NCBI GenBank assembly: GCA_937922435.1
Contig: CAKZVT010000040.1
Span: 62,001-126,000 of the forward strand
Origin: an uncultured Prevotella sp.
Lineage (GTDB): Bacteria > Bacteroidota > Bacteroidia > Bacteroidales > Bacteroidaceae
Length of the DNA: 64,000 nucleotides
Reading direction: 5' to 3'
Shown here: piece by piece, positions 53,586-62,507 of the stretch
Numbering within the stretch: position 1 is the stretch's first letter
How the letters are laid out: every line of letters begins with the position of its first letter
Notes under the pieces: model-generated
Database searches by the model: none
What the model saw: only the letters and a program-made list of their open reading frames with translations
What the model was told of the DNA's origin: nothing
Made by a program: the position numbers and the translations under genes

Positions 53586-53617
53586 GTTGTCAAACTAAAT
53601 AATAAGTATTATCTTTG
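53586..53617 (+). promoter_or_regulatory. Promoter of the AAA ATPase gene
   Basis: TATCTTTG (53610-53617) is an exact -7 box, with GTTG (53586-53589) as a partial -33 box 20 bp upstream. nifJ follows the ATPase closely and may share this promoter. Confidence 0.65.
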
Positions 53618-53660
53618 CAGAAGATAAGCCGTACCTGGCAAGAAAACTAATTGAAAAAGA

Positions 53661-54848
53661 ATGGAAGCCTTTTATCGCACCCATACTTATTTGGTAGAAC
53701 ATACCAACGCACCTGTACGCCGCCTGCTGATGGACGAAATCAACTGGAACGACAGGCTCATTGGCATAAAAGGCACACGCGGTGTGGGAAAGACTACATT
53801 CTTGCTGCAATTCGCCAAAGAGCATTTTGCGTCCAACGACAGGCGTTGCCTTTACGTTAACATGAACAATTTTTATTTCCAAGGACGCGGCATTGCCGAT
53901 TTCGCCAGTGAGTTCTGTAAAAACGGAGGCAAAGTGTTGCTTATCGACCAGGTATTCAAAGAGCCAAACTGGAGCAGCGAACTGCGAAGATGCCACGATG
54001 AGAATCCGGAATTGAGGATTATATTTACGGGAAGCAGCGTAATGCGCCTAAAAGAAGACAACCCTGAACTGAACGGCATCGTCAAAAGCTACAACCTAAG
54101 AGGGTTTTCATTCAGGGAATTCCTGAACCTTATGGCCGGAACGGATTTTCACGCATACACGCTTAACGACATCCTGCACGACCACGAACACATAACACGA
54201 CAAATATTGCCGAATGTTTCGCCGAACAAATATTTTCCACTATATTTGCACCACGGATTCTATCCGTTCTTCCTTGAGCACCGCAATTTCTCGGAGAACC
54301 TGCTCAAGACGATGAACATGATGACGGAGGTTGACATTCTACTGATAAAGCAAATCGAACTCAAGTACCTGACGAAAATCAAAAAACTGTTCTACCTGCT
54401 CGCCTTGGGAGGGTCGAAAGCACCCAACGTCAGCCAGCTGGCAAACGACATCGAAACCAGCCGCGCCACCGTAATGAACTATATAAAATACCTGGCGGAA
54501 GCCAGACTCATCAACGTAATATATCCATACGGCGCGGAATTCCCCAAGAAACCGAGCAAGGTAATGATGCACAATCCCAACCTGATGTATGCCATTTACC
54601 CGATAATGGTAGAACAACAAGACATCATGGAGACGTTTTTCGTCAATTCCATGTGGAAAGACCATACGGTAAACCAAAGCAACAAAGACAATTACTATAT
54701 AATAGACGGCGGAAAGAAATTCAGGATATGCGACGCGGCGGGCAACGGAAAGATACGTATGAACCCGGACACCATATACGCGCGCTACAACACTGAAATA
54801 GGCAAAGACAACCAAATACCGCTGTGGCTGTTCGGATTTTTATATTAA
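53661..54848 (+). CDS. AAA_14/DUF4143-type ATPase with Walker B Glu replaced by Gln
   Basis: This 395-residue protein has an N-terminal P-loop ATPase domain with Walker A GIKGTRGVGKTTFLLQF (38-46 core). Walker B KVLLIDQVFKEPNW has Gln97 where this family normally has the catalytic Glu. The sensor-like RIIFTGSSVMRL follows. The C-terminal half (winged-helix SQLANDIETSRATVMNYIKYL, then the DUF4143 nuclease-like domain) matches the common Bacteroidota AAA_14 family. The typical role of this family is unknown. It lies 35 bp upstream of nifJ on the same strand. Confidence 0.85.
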   Translation: MEAFYRTHTYLVEHTNAPVRRLLMDEINWNDRLIGIKGTRGVGKTTFLLQFAKEHFASNDRRCLYVNMNNFYFQGRGIADFASEFCKNGGKVLLIDQVFKEPNWSSELRRCHDENPELRIIFTGSSVMRLKEDNPELNGIVKSYNLRGFSFREFLNLMAGTDFHAYTLNDILHDHEHITRQILPNVSPNKYFPLYLHHGFYPFFLEHRNFSENLLKTMNMMTEVDILLIKQIELKYLTKIKKLFYLLALGGSKAPNVSQLANDIETSRATVMNYIKYLAEARLINVIYPYGAEFPKKPSKVMMHNPNLMYAIYPIMVEQQDIMETFFVNSMWKDHTVNQSNKDNYYIIDGGKKFRICDAAGNGKIRMNPDTIYARYNTEIGKDNQIPLWLFGFLY

Positions 54849-54883
54849 CAAACAGATACATTAACATTAATATTTTATCAAAA

Positions 54884-57800
54884 ATGGCTAAAGAGAAAAA
54901 GTTTATCACTTGTGATGGTAATGAAGCCGCCGCGCACATAAGCTATATGTTCAGCGAGGTTGCAGCCATTTACCCTATCACACCGTCATCACCTATGGCG
55001 GAGCATGTTGACGAATGGGCCGCCAAAGGACGCAAAAACCTCTTCGGACAGACCGTGTCCGTACAAGAAATGCAATCTGAGGGAGGCGCTGCAGGAGCTG
55101 TACACGGCTCACTCCAGGCTGGAGCGTTGACTACCACGTTCACCGCATCGCAGGGATTGCTCCTCATGATACCTAACATGTACAAAATCGCAGGCGAACT
55201 GCTGCCTTGTGTCTTCGACGTTTCGGCACGTTCACTTGCTTCCAACTCATTGTGCATCTTCGGCGACCACCAGGACGTTATGGCTTGCCGCCAGACTGGT
55301 TTCGCCATGTTGTGCGAGGGTTCCGTACAGGAAGTAATGGACCTTACAGCCGTAGCTCACCTTGCATCGCTTAAAACATGCGTACCGTTCCTCAACTTCT
55401 TCGACGGTTTCCGCACATCTCACGAATATCACAAAATCGAGCTTCTCGAGAACGAGGACATCGCGCCGCTGGTTGATATGGACGACATCAAGCGTTTCCG
55501 TGACCGTGCCCTCTCACCCGAGCGTCCTGTAACGCGCGGTACGGCCGAGAACCCCGAGACATTCTTCACCCACCGTGAGTCTTGCAACGAATATTATGAC
55601 AAGGTGCCCGAAGTAGTAGAGCACTATCTCGGCGAAATCAGCAAGATTACCGGCCGTGAATACCATCTGTTCTCTTATTACGGAGCCGACGATGCCGAGC
55701 GCATAATCATCCTTATGGGTTCTGCCACAGAGGCTGCTCGCGAGGCCATCGACTACCTGAACAAGAACGGCGAGAAGGTCGGCATGATTTCAGTACACCT
55801 CTACCGTCCGTTCTCTGTAAAGCACCTGCTGGCTTCCGTACCCAAGACGGTTAAGCGTATTGCCGTGCTCGACAGGACAAAGGAACCGGGAGCAGAGGGC
55901 GAACCTCTTTATCTCGACGTGAAGAGCGCTTACTACGACGTAGAGAACAAGCCGCTCATCGTCGGCGGACGTTACGGCCTCGGCTCTAACGACACAACGC
56001 CTGCCGTTATCATCTCCGTATTCAACAACTTGAAGCTCAACGAGCCTAAAAACCACTTCACAGTTGGCATCATTGACGACGTTACGTTCACGTCACTGCC
56101 CAAGGTTGAGGAAATGGCGCTTGGCGGCGAAGGCATGTTCGAAGCCAAATTCTACGGACTCGGAGCTGACGGAACTGTTGGTGCAAACAAGAACTCTGTA
56201 AAAATCATCGGTGACAACACCAACAAGCACTGCCAGGCATACTTCTCTTACGACTCTAAGAAGTCAGGCGGCTTCACCTGCTCGCACCTCCGTTTCGGCG
56301 ATACGCCCATCCGCAGCACATATCTCGTAAATACGCCTAACTTCGTGGCTTGCCACGTTCAGGCTTACCTGCACATGTATGACGTTACGCGCGGACTGCA
56401 GAAGAACGGTACATTCCTGCTCAACACCATATTCGACGGCGAAGAGCTGGTTAACTTCATACCAAACAAGGTAAAGCGTTACTTCGCACAGAACAACATT
56501 ACAGTTTACTACATCAACGCTACCAAGATAGCACAGGAGATTGGCCTCGGCAACCGCACGAACACAATTCTCCAGAGCGCATTCTTCCGTATCACAGGCG
56601 TTATTCCTGAAGACCTCGCCATCGAGCAGATGAAGAAGTTTATCGTCAAGTCTTACGGCAAGAAGGGACAGGACGTGGTCGACAAGAACTACGCAGCAGT
56701 AGACCGTGGCGGCGAATACAAGCAGCTTGCCATCGACCCGGCATGGGCTAATCTTGCCGATGACGCTAAGGTTGAAGACGACGCTCCCGCTTTCGTTAAG
56801 GAACTTGTACGTCCTATCAACGCACAGGCCGGCGATTTGCTCAAGGTGTCTGACTTCATCAAGCATGACACAGTAGACGGTACATGGCAGAACGGCACTG
56901 CAGCTTACGAGAAGCGCGGCGTCGAGGCATTTGTTCCGAAATGGGATGCTGAAAACTGTATCCAATGCAACAAGTGTGCTTATGTTTGTCCTCACGCAGC
57001 CATCCGTCCGTTTGTACTGACAGACGAAGAGCTTAAAGGTTTCGACGGCACAACTATCGAAATGAAAGCTCCTGCCGCAATGAAAGGTATGCACTTCGTT
57101 ATTGAACCAAGTGTCCTTGACTGCCTCGGATGCGGCAACTGCGCCGACGTTTGTCCTGGCAACCCGAAGAAAGGCAAGGCCCTTACAATGGTTCCGTTCG
57201 CTGGCGACGATGCAGAAGCTGCACGTTGGGATTACCTTGTTAAGAACGTTAAGAGCAAGCAAGACTTGGTTGACATCAAGTCAAACGTTAAGAACTCACA
57301 GTTCGCACAGCCTTTGTTCGAGTTCTCTGGAGCTTGCTCTGGCTGCGGTGAGACCCCGTATGTAAAACTGATTTCACAGCTTTTCGGCGACCGTGAGATG
57401 ATTGCCAACGCAACAGGCTGTTCTTCAATCTACTCTGCATCAATACCTTCCACCCCTTATTGCACGAACGACAAGGGACAGGGACCTGCTTTCGACAACT
57501 CTTTGTTCGAGGATTTCTGCGAGTTCGGAATGGGTATGGTGCTCGGTAACAAGAAGATGAAGGAGCGCATCACAATTCTGCTCAACGAAGCTATCGCCAA
57601 GGAAGAAACTCCTGCCGACTTCAAAGCAGCCGCACAAGAGTGGATTGACGGCAAAGAGGATGCAGACGCATCAAAGGCTGCCGCAGCCAAGCTGAAGCCG
57701 CTCATCGCCGCTGGTGCTGAAGCTGGATGCGAAATCTGCAAGGAGCTGAAGACTCTTGACCACTATCTCGTTAAGCGAAGCCAGTGGATTATCGGTGGCG

Positions 57801-58453
57801 ACGGTGCTTCTTATGACATCGGCTACGGTGGTCTTGACCACGTTATAGCAAGCGGCGAGGATGTGAACATCCTTGTACTCGATACGGAAGTTTACTCTAA
57901 CACTGGTGGACAGTCGTCAAAGGCTACTCCTCTTGGCGCCATCGCACAGTTTGCAGCACAGGGCAAGCGCATCCGCAAGAAAGACCTTGGCTTGATGGCA
58001 ACAACTTACGGCTACGTTTACGTTGCACAGATAGCTATGGGTGCTGACAACGCACAGTGTCTGAAAGCAATCCGTGAAGCAGAGGCTTATCCCGGCCCGT
58101 CACTCGTGATAGCTTACGCTCCTTGTATCAACCACGGCTTAAAGGCCAAGGGTGGCATGGGCAAGAGCCAGGCAGAGGAAGCTAAGGCTGTAGAATGTGG
58201 TTACTGGCATCTGTGGCGTTACAACCCCGAGTTGGCAGAGCAAGGCAAAAACCCGTTCTCTCTCGACTCTAAGGAGCCTGATTGGAGCAAGTTCCACGAC
58301 TTCCTCTTGGGCGAAGTACGCTATCTGTCTGTGAAAAAGGCTTATCCTAACGAAGCTGAGGAACTGTTCGCCGAGGCAGAACGCATGGCCAAACTGCGCT
58401 ACAAGAGTTACATCCGCAAATCAAAGGAAGACTGGAGCGAAGAAGAGGCTTAA
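54884..58453 (+). CDS. nifJ: Pyruvate:ferredoxin (flavodoxin) oxidoreductase
   Basis: PFOR oxidises pyruvate to acetyl-CoA and CO2, passing electrons to ferredoxin, a central anaerobic step. The 1189-residue single-chain enzyme starts MAKEKKFITCDGNEAAAH. It has the N-terminal catalytic domains, two [4Fe-4S] motifs (CIQCNKCAYVCP and CLGCGNCADVCP), the CSGCGE cluster-binding motif, and the thiamine-diphosphate motif IIGGDGASYDIGYGGLDHV. Codons are strongly biased to GCT, CGT and AAG relative to neighbours, fitting high expression. The ATG at 54824 would overlap the ATPase gene, so 54884 is chosen. No clear private promoter lies in the 35-bp gap. Confidence 0.97.
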   Translation: MAKEKKFITCDGNEAAAHISYMFSEVAAIYPITPSSPMAEHVDEWAAKGRKNLFGQTVSVQEMQSEGGAAGAVHGSLQAGALTTTFTASQGLLLMIPNMYKIAGELLPCVFDVSARSLASNSLCIFGDHQDVMACRQTGFAMLCEGSVQEVMDLTAVAHLASLKTCVPFLNFFDGFRTSHEYHKIELLENEDIAPLVDMDDIKRFRDRALSPERPVTRGTAENPETFFTHRESCNEYYDKVPEVVEHYLGEISKITGREYHLFSYYGADDAERIIILMGSATEAAREAIDYLNKNGEKVGMISVHLYRPFSVKHLLASVPKTVKRIAVLDRTKEPGAEGEPLYLDVKSAYYDVENKPLIVGGRYGLGSNDTTPAVIISVFNNLKLNEPKNHFTVGIIDDVTFTSLPKVEEMALGGEGMFEAKFYGLGADGTVGANKNSVKIIGDNTNKHCQAYFSYDSKKSGGFTCSHLRFGDTPIRSTYLVNTPNFVACHVQAYLHMYDVTRGLQKNGTFLLNTIFDGEELVNFIPNKVKRYFAQNNITVYYINATKIAQEIGLGNRTNTILQSAFFRITGVIPEDLAIEQMKKFIVKSYGKKGQDVVDKNYAAVDRGGEYKQLAIDPAWANLADDAKVEDDAPAFVKELVRPINAQAGDLLKVSDFIKHDTVDGTWQNGTAAYEKRGVEAFVPKWDAENCIQCNKCAYVCPHAAIRPFVLTDEELKGFDGTTIEMKAPAAMKGMHFVIEPSVLDCLGCGNCADVCPGNPKKGKALTMVPFAGDDAEAARWDYLVKNVKSKQDLVDIKSNVKNSQFAQPLFEFSGACSGCGETPYVKLISQLFGDREMIANATGCSSIYSASIPSTPYCTNDKGQGPAFDNSLFEDFCEFGMGMVLGNKKMKERITILLNEAIAKEETPADFKAAAQEWIDGKEDADASKAAAAKLKPLIAAGAEAGCEICKELKTLDHYLVKRSQWIIGGDGASYDIGYGGLDHVIASGEDVNILVLDTEVYSNTGGQSSKATPLGAIAQFAAQGKRIRKKDLGLMATTYGYVYVAQIAMGADNAQCLKAIREAEAYPGPSLVIAYAPCINHGLKAKGGMGKSQAEEAKAVECGYWHLWRYNPELAEQGKNPFSLDSKEPDWSKFHDFLLGEVRYLSVKKAYPNEAEELFAEAERMAKLRYKSYIRKSKEDWSEEEA

Positions 58454-58511
58454 CGAACGACCGTCAAGCCTTGCCTGAAGAATGAAGACAAAGCTTGGGA
58501 CTACAAATAGA

Positions 58512-58548
58512 TGAAAGCTTGCAATGCTTCAAACATTGCAAGCTTTCA
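58512..58548 (+). terminator. Terminator of nifJ, also facing comEC
   Basis: A perfect 15-bp stem (58512-58526 with 58534-58548), a 7-nt loop, then a T-rich run (TTTTATTT). It lies just before the comEC stop on the opposite strand. Confidence 0.8.
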
Positions 58549-58556
58549 CTTTTATT

Positions 58557-60071
58557 TCACCTGTAAACCCAAAGCATCCGAAGATACGGCAGGATGAAAT
58601 AAACAGCAAAGATAATGACATAGACCATAACCAACTGGACGATGTTGACATTGATGCCGTCAATACTCGCCCCTGGCAGAGCTGCCACAAACGAAACACT
58701 TGCATTCATAAACTCTACAGTCTTCACCACTATGAGGCACAACACTCCCTGCAACCATGGCAACCATGCAAAAAGCAAGACAAACACAGCACCATAAAGG
58801 ATGATTGTAGAGGCTGGGATGGCTATGAAATTTGCCAGTAAGAAATAACAGGAGAAACGTCCAAAGTAAAACGCTACCAGTGGCGCCACTCCCAACTGCG
58901 CAGCCAACGACACAGCCGTCATCTGCCATATATATCCCAATATTGGGATATGCCTTATCTTCTCCGGCACGATACTGTAAAAAACAGGATAGAACAATAT
59001 AATGAACAACACGGAAACAAACGACATCTGAAAGCCGACATCATATAAATTCAACGGATTGGCTACAAGCACAGCGAATGCCGCAACCGACAATACGTTC
59101 AACGATATCTTATCACGGTTAAGCAAACTGACAAACGAATATACCGTAAGCATGACGGCAGAGCGAACAGCCGATACCGGCAGGCCTGCAATGAACACAT
59201 AAGTCCACACCGCCAATACTATAACAGACTGCACAACAACCGAATTACGCCGCCTGAAGAACATAAGCATGAGCATGGCATAAATTATGCCAAGATGCAA
59301 CCCTGACAATGACAGTACATGCAAAGCACCTGAAACGGAATAATCGTCTGTCATCTCTTCCGACATTGATACACGCTCGCCAAGCGTCATAGCAGCCAAT
59401 ACTGCATACACCTGGCCATCCACGCCAGACTGTCGGAAAACGTCAAGCAGCTTTTCCCTTAGCCGCAATGCCACAATCTTTGTGCGTTCTATCGACGACA
59501 GGCTTTCAAGGCTCACTCTACAACCTTGCCAATCGTCAACATACATAAACGCCGTAGCTGAATAACCATGAAACAGCAAATAACGACCATAGTCAAACGT
59601 TGAACCGGCAAAGCTCGCAGGTTTCTCCAACTGCGTCCTGCCCTTAATACCAACGCCTGGACGCAAGGCTTCCGTTCTGCCGTCACGGTAAAACGAAGCT
59701 CTCACCTTAATACGCCGCGGTCTGTCAGTTATAAGCATGTCGCAGCGCACCACCTTGCCCGCCACCACTGGCGTACTTACCACCACAGCCTTAAAATCCG
59801 TCTCTCCTTCAGGCAACGCCACATCGACCACTGACAGCTCATGCACCACTAGACCGCCGCCAAGACATACGCACGCAGCAAAAAGCATCACCGTCTGCAA
59901 CACGACACGCCCCTTTGCTATGAGTGAAAGAACGAGCGACACAAGCAGTGCGGCATACCACATACTTGCAGATACATGTTCCCTAAGCCATGTTCCAAGC
60001 ACTATGCCTGCAACGAGAAAAACCGTAACGCGCAACATCGGATACAGCTGCATACGCCCGTTCACTTTCAT
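58557..60071 (-). CDS. comEC: ComEC/Rec2-type DNA uptake channel, without metallo-beta-lactamase domain
   Basis: This 504-residue inner membrane protein has an N-terminal DUF4131-like region (about 10-190, membrane helices and an OB-like part). The Competence domain follows (about 215-490), with LHVLSLSGLHLGIIYAML, the GLPVSAVRSAVMLTVYS block and NPLNLYDVGFQMSFVSVLFI. In transformable bacteria ComEC passes single-stranded DNA across the inner membrane. The C-terminal metallo-beta-lactamase domain of the Bacillus type is absent, as in many Bacteroidota. Natural competence is unproven. Confidence 0.9.
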   Translation of the reverse strand: MKVNGRMQLYPMLRVTVFLVAGIVLGTWLREHVSASMWYAALLVSLVLSLIAKGRVVLQTVMLFAACVCLGGGLVVHELSVVDVALPEGETDFKAVVVSTPVVAGKVVRCDMLITDRPRRIKVRASFYRDGRTEALRPGVGIKGRTQLEKPASFAGSTFDYGRYLLFHGYSATAFMYVDDWQGCRVSLESLSSIERTKIVALRLREKLLDVFRQSGVDGQVYAVLAAMTLGERVSMSEEMTDDYSVSGALHVLSLSGLHLGIIYAMLMLMFFRRRNSVVVQSVIVLAVWTYVFIAGLPVSAVRSAVMLTVYSFVSLLNRDKISLNVLSVAAFAVLVANPLNLYDVGFQMSFVSVLFIILFYPVFYSIVPEKIRHIPILGYIWQMTAVSLAAQLGVAPLVAFYFGRFSCYFLLANFIAIPASTIILYGAVFVLLFAWLPWLQGVLCLIVVKTVEFMNASVSFVAALPGASIDGINVNIVQLVMVYVIIFAVYFILPYLRMLWVYR

Positions 60072-60103
60072 ACTACATGCAATTTAAACAAAATACGTAT
60101 CCA

Positions 60104-60111
60104 CAAAGATA
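60104..60111 (-). promoter_or_regulatory. -7 box of the comEC promoter
   Basis: TATCTTTG on the minus strand is an exact -7 box; transcription would start near 60097. No clear -33 box. Confidence 0.6.
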
Positions 60112-60153
60112 ACGTTTTTATGCCAAAGACATACCTTTTTCATCGCAAAACAC

Positions 60154-60161
60154 TACCTTTG
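60154..60161 (+). promoter_or_regulatory. -7 box of the EFR1 gene promoter
   Basis: TACCTTTG is an exact -7 box 30 bp before the ATG at 60191, divergent from comEC. Confidence 0.6.
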
Positions 60162-60190
60162 CACAAGCTTCACATATAAAAAAGAGACTT

Positions 60191-60961
60191 ATGATATTCT
60201 ACATGTCAGGAACTGGCAACACGCGGTGGGCTGCCACAGCAATAGCCGAAGCCACAGGCGAGAAGCTTGTCAACATATTGGACAATACCCTCGAACAAAC
60301 AAACTACTGTCTCGCCAGCGGCGAACGCATCGGCTTCTGTTTCCCCGTACACGGATGGAGACCGCCAAAAGTGCTAAGAGAGTTCATCGGCAAACTGACA
60401 ATCAACCGTACCGCTAATCATTATTGCTTCGCTCTTTGCACCGCAGGCGACAACATTGGCGAAACCATCGACATTCTAAGAAATGACTTGTCTGCGAAGG
60501 GCATACGCCTCGACAGCGCATTCTCGCTAATCATGCCAGAGTCATACGTCGGTCTACCGTTCATGGATGTCGATACACCAGAAAACGAAACGCGCAAAAA
60601 AGAAAAGGCGGCGGCTGACCTTTCACGATTTATCACAATCATCAAGGAAAGGCGAAAAGGCATTGAAGAACTCACAATAGGCCGCTGGCCGAAAACCAAC
60701 AGCCGCCTGCTCGGCGGTTTCTTTACAAAGCATCTGATAACCGACAAGCCTTTCCGCCTGTCAACCGACCGATGTATCGGTTGCGGCCTGTGCGCCGCAT
60801 CATGCCCGACAGGCAACATAACGCTCGACACAGACAACCGCCCGACATGGCATCACAACGGCTCATGCCTTGCCTGCTTCGCCTGCTACCATCATTGCCC
60901 ACACCACGCCATAGAATACGGGCGCATGACAAAGCACAAGGGGCAATACTATTTTAAGTAA
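60191..60961 (+). CDS. EFR1-family flavodoxin/ferredoxin fusion
   Basis: This 256-residue protein joins a flavodoxin-like FMN domain (about 1-150; SGTGNTRWAA phosphate loop near residues 6-15, FCFPVHGWRPP) to a C-terminal 2x[4Fe-4S] ferredoxin. Its Cys motifs are CIGCGLCAASCPTGNI (about 196-211) and CLACFACYHHCP (about 222-233). The architecture matches the EFR1 family, an electron carrier of anaerobes with unknown partners. It could exchange electrons with PFOR, encoded 2 kb away, but this is only contextual. Confidence 0.88.
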   Translation: MIFYMSGTGNTRWAATAIAEATGEKLVNILDNTLEQTNYCLASGERIGFCFPVHGWRPPKVLREFIGKLTINRTANHYCFALCTAGDNIGETIDILRNDLSAKGIRLDSAFSLIMPESYVGLPFMDVDTPENETRKKEKAAADLSRFITIIKERRKGIEELTIGRWPKTNSRLLGGFFTKHLITDKPFRLSTDRCIGCGLCAASCPTGNITLDTDNRPTWHHNGSCLACFACYHHCPHHAIEYGRMTKHKGQYYFK

Positions 60962-61038
60962 AGAGTGAAGAATGAAAAGTGAAAAATCCATTACCTGACA
61001 AAGCATTTGGATTTTTCACTTTTCACTCTCCACTCTTA
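60962..61038. terminator. Long imperfect hairpin built from GTGAAAA-like motifs
   Basis: A stem of about 29 bp with few mismatches (60962-60990 with 61010-61038) lies between the converging EFR1 and yggS genes. The arms consist of short reiterated GTGAA(A/G)A motifs, related to the repeat at 28269-28344. Confidence 0.7.
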
Positions 61039-61043
61039 CTATC

Positions 61044-61724
61044 CTAATACTCTCTTTCACCGAATAATGCCGTACCAACCCTTACCATTGTGCTACGGCA
61101 CTGCATGGCAATCTTGTAGTCTCCACTCATACCCCAAGAACGCTCGCAGAAGCTGTCATCATCGGCAAAATACGTTTGCTTCACTTCGTCGAAGAACGAG
61201 GCTGCCGTTTCAAATTCACGCCTGATTTGCGCCTCGTCATCCACGTTCGAGGCCATCATCATCAGTCCGCAGAGCCTAATATTCTTTAGTTCGCGCCACT
61301 CACCAGCCGCCAACATCTCACGGCAAGCATCAAGCGTAAAACCATACTTAGTCGCTTCCTCGGCAATGTGAAGCTCAAGCAACACATTGACAACCCTGCC
61401 ATACTTGGCCGCCTGCTTGTTGATTTCCTTAAGCAACTTCACCGAATCAACCGCGTCAATCATCGATATATACGGCACAATATACTTTACCTTGTTGGTC
61501 TGCAAGTGGCCAATGAAATGCCACTCTATGTCCTTCGGCAAAGCCTCATGCTTCCTTGCCAGCTCCTGCTCATGGCTCTCGCCGAAGACACGCTGCCCGG
61601 CAATATATGCAACCATTATTTCATCAGCCGGGTGAAACTTGCTTACAGCAACCAGCTTCACGCCCTCAAGCAGTGTTTCCTTTACGGCGCATAAGCGCGC
61701 CGCCACATCAGCAGCCGCCATCAC
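61044..61724 (-). CDS. YggS-family PLP homeostasis protein
   Basis: This 226-residue PLP-binding protein has the PLP Lys in LVAVSKFHP (about residue 29). The family blocks are FGESHEQEL, WHFIGHLQTNKVKYI, and the C-terminal SWGMSGDYKIAMQCRSTMVRVGTALFG. YggS proteins bind PLP without known catalysis and affect vitamin B6 and amino acid balance. The start overlaps the DUF4494 stop by 4 bp. Confidence 0.93.
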   Translation of the reverse strand: MMAAADVAARLCAVKETLLEGVKLVAVSKFHPADEIMVAYIAGQRVFGESHEQELARKHEALPKDIEWHFIGHLQTNKVKYIVPYISMIDAVDSVKLLKEINKQAAKYGRVVNVLLELHIAEEATKYGFTLDACREMLAAGEWRELKNIRLCGLMMMASNVDDEAQIRREFETAASFFDEVKQTYFADDDSFCERSWGMSGDYKIAMQCRSTMVRVGTALFGEREY

Positions 61725-62230
61725 TTGGCCTCCTCTCCAGCTTGCTCGTACTCCGGCTTATCGTCGGCCTCCGGTTTCTTTGCCGTCTTGTTATGCTCGA
61801 ACACGTCCATAATCTGCGTTTCAGCAACACTGGCTATCACATAGTCTATCATCGTGCCGCCCATCACCTCGTCGATGCTCTTCACCGCCTGCGGCAGCGA
61901 TGCCGCATGGACGAGGTAATTCACGTTGGAGCGCTTCTCCTTCTCGGTCTTGTCATCAATGGTGATAAACTGCAGCTTCGTCTTATACCAGCGGTCGGCC
62001 GACGGCGCGTCGCTGAAAAACACTTCTCCGTAAGCCGCCTTCTTGATGTCTCTCACCTCAAACTCTCCGCTGATGTAGGACGACATCTCTTCAATGATGC
62101 TCGACTCCGCCTCAGTAAAGCTCAACGCGTCAACCGTATATGTCTCTGTAACTTTCTTTTGAGTGCCGTCCTCCATCGTCTTCTCATAACGTATTTTGCA
62201 CTCAAACCATGTTGTTGTCCTGCTTCTCAT
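61721..62230 (-). CDS. DUF4494 family protein
   Basis: This 169-residue protein of unknown function begins with TTWFECKIRYEKTMEDG and contains ESSIIEEMSSYISGEFEVRDIKKA and WYKTKLQFITIDDKTEKEKR. It matches DUF4494, a Bacteroidota-only family. The charged C-terminal tail is probably disordered. It has its own promoter and is coupled to yggS by a 4-bp overlap. Confidence 0.82.
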   Translation of the reverse strand: MRSRTTTWFECKIRYEKTMEDGTQKKVTETYTVDALSFTEAESSIIEEMSSYISGEFEVRDIKKAAYGEVFFSDAPSADRWYKTKLQFITIDDKTEKEKRSNVNYLVHAASLPQAVKSIDEVMGGTMIDYVIASVAETQIMDVFEHNKTAKKPEADDKPEYEQAGEEAK

Positions 62231-62264
62231 ATCCCTTTTATTTTATATTATCAAATAAGTCCTG

Positions 62265-62295
62265 CAAAAGTAATCAAATATGATGACAAAGCAAA
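62265..62295 (-). promoter_or_regulatory. Promoter of DUF4494-yggS
   Basis: On the minus strand, TACTTTTG (62265-62272) is an exact -7 box, with TTTG (62292-62295) 19 bp upstream. Confidence 0.75.
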
Positions 62296-62318
62296 GACAC
62301 ACAGAAATAATTTAATAT

Positions 62319-62507
62319 TTATATAAACCAAGAATAAATCCATGCTATTAGAAAAAGTATAGCTAACAAAAGCAAATACCCCGAACAACATCCCATACAC
62401 CCAGAGCAGCCTTCCATCATTTCTGCCTTGGATTTCTGCAATCTATATTCTACATCTTCTTCTGGTGTAAAATTACGCAAATTTCTGTTCAACTGTTTTC
62501 TATTCAT
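62319..62507 (-). CDS. Small Cys-rich single-pass membrane protein
   Basis: This 62-residue protein has a charged N-terminal half (TPEEDVEYRLQKSKAEMMEG), then a CSGCMGCC cluster (about residues 34-41), then one membrane helix (about 44-61, YLLLLAILFLIAWIYSWFI). The Cys cluster at the membrane edge could bind metal or be acylated. It overlaps the preceding gene by 8 bp, so it is translationally coupled to the GIY-YIG-like membrane protein and may be its partner. No family recognised. Confidence 0.65.
   Translation of the reverse strand: MNRKQLNRNLRNFTPEEDVEYRLQKSKAEMMEGCSGCMGCCSGYLLLLAILFLIAWIYSWFI

Larger units (their letters stand above)
53116..53660. other. Divergent intergenic region between the ATP-grasp-like and AAA ATPase genes
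   Basis: These 545 bp hold the minus promoter (53113-53120), two inverted repeats (53144-53171 and 53207-53239), about 150 bp with nothing recognised, a 22-bp-period repeat array (53394-53480), and the plus promoter (53586-53617). No credible gene is present. Confidence 0.6.

Noticed and set aside
56264..57262. 332-codon minus-strand ORF
   Set aside because: Antisense to nifJ; Cys- and Val-rich composition mirrors the sense codons.
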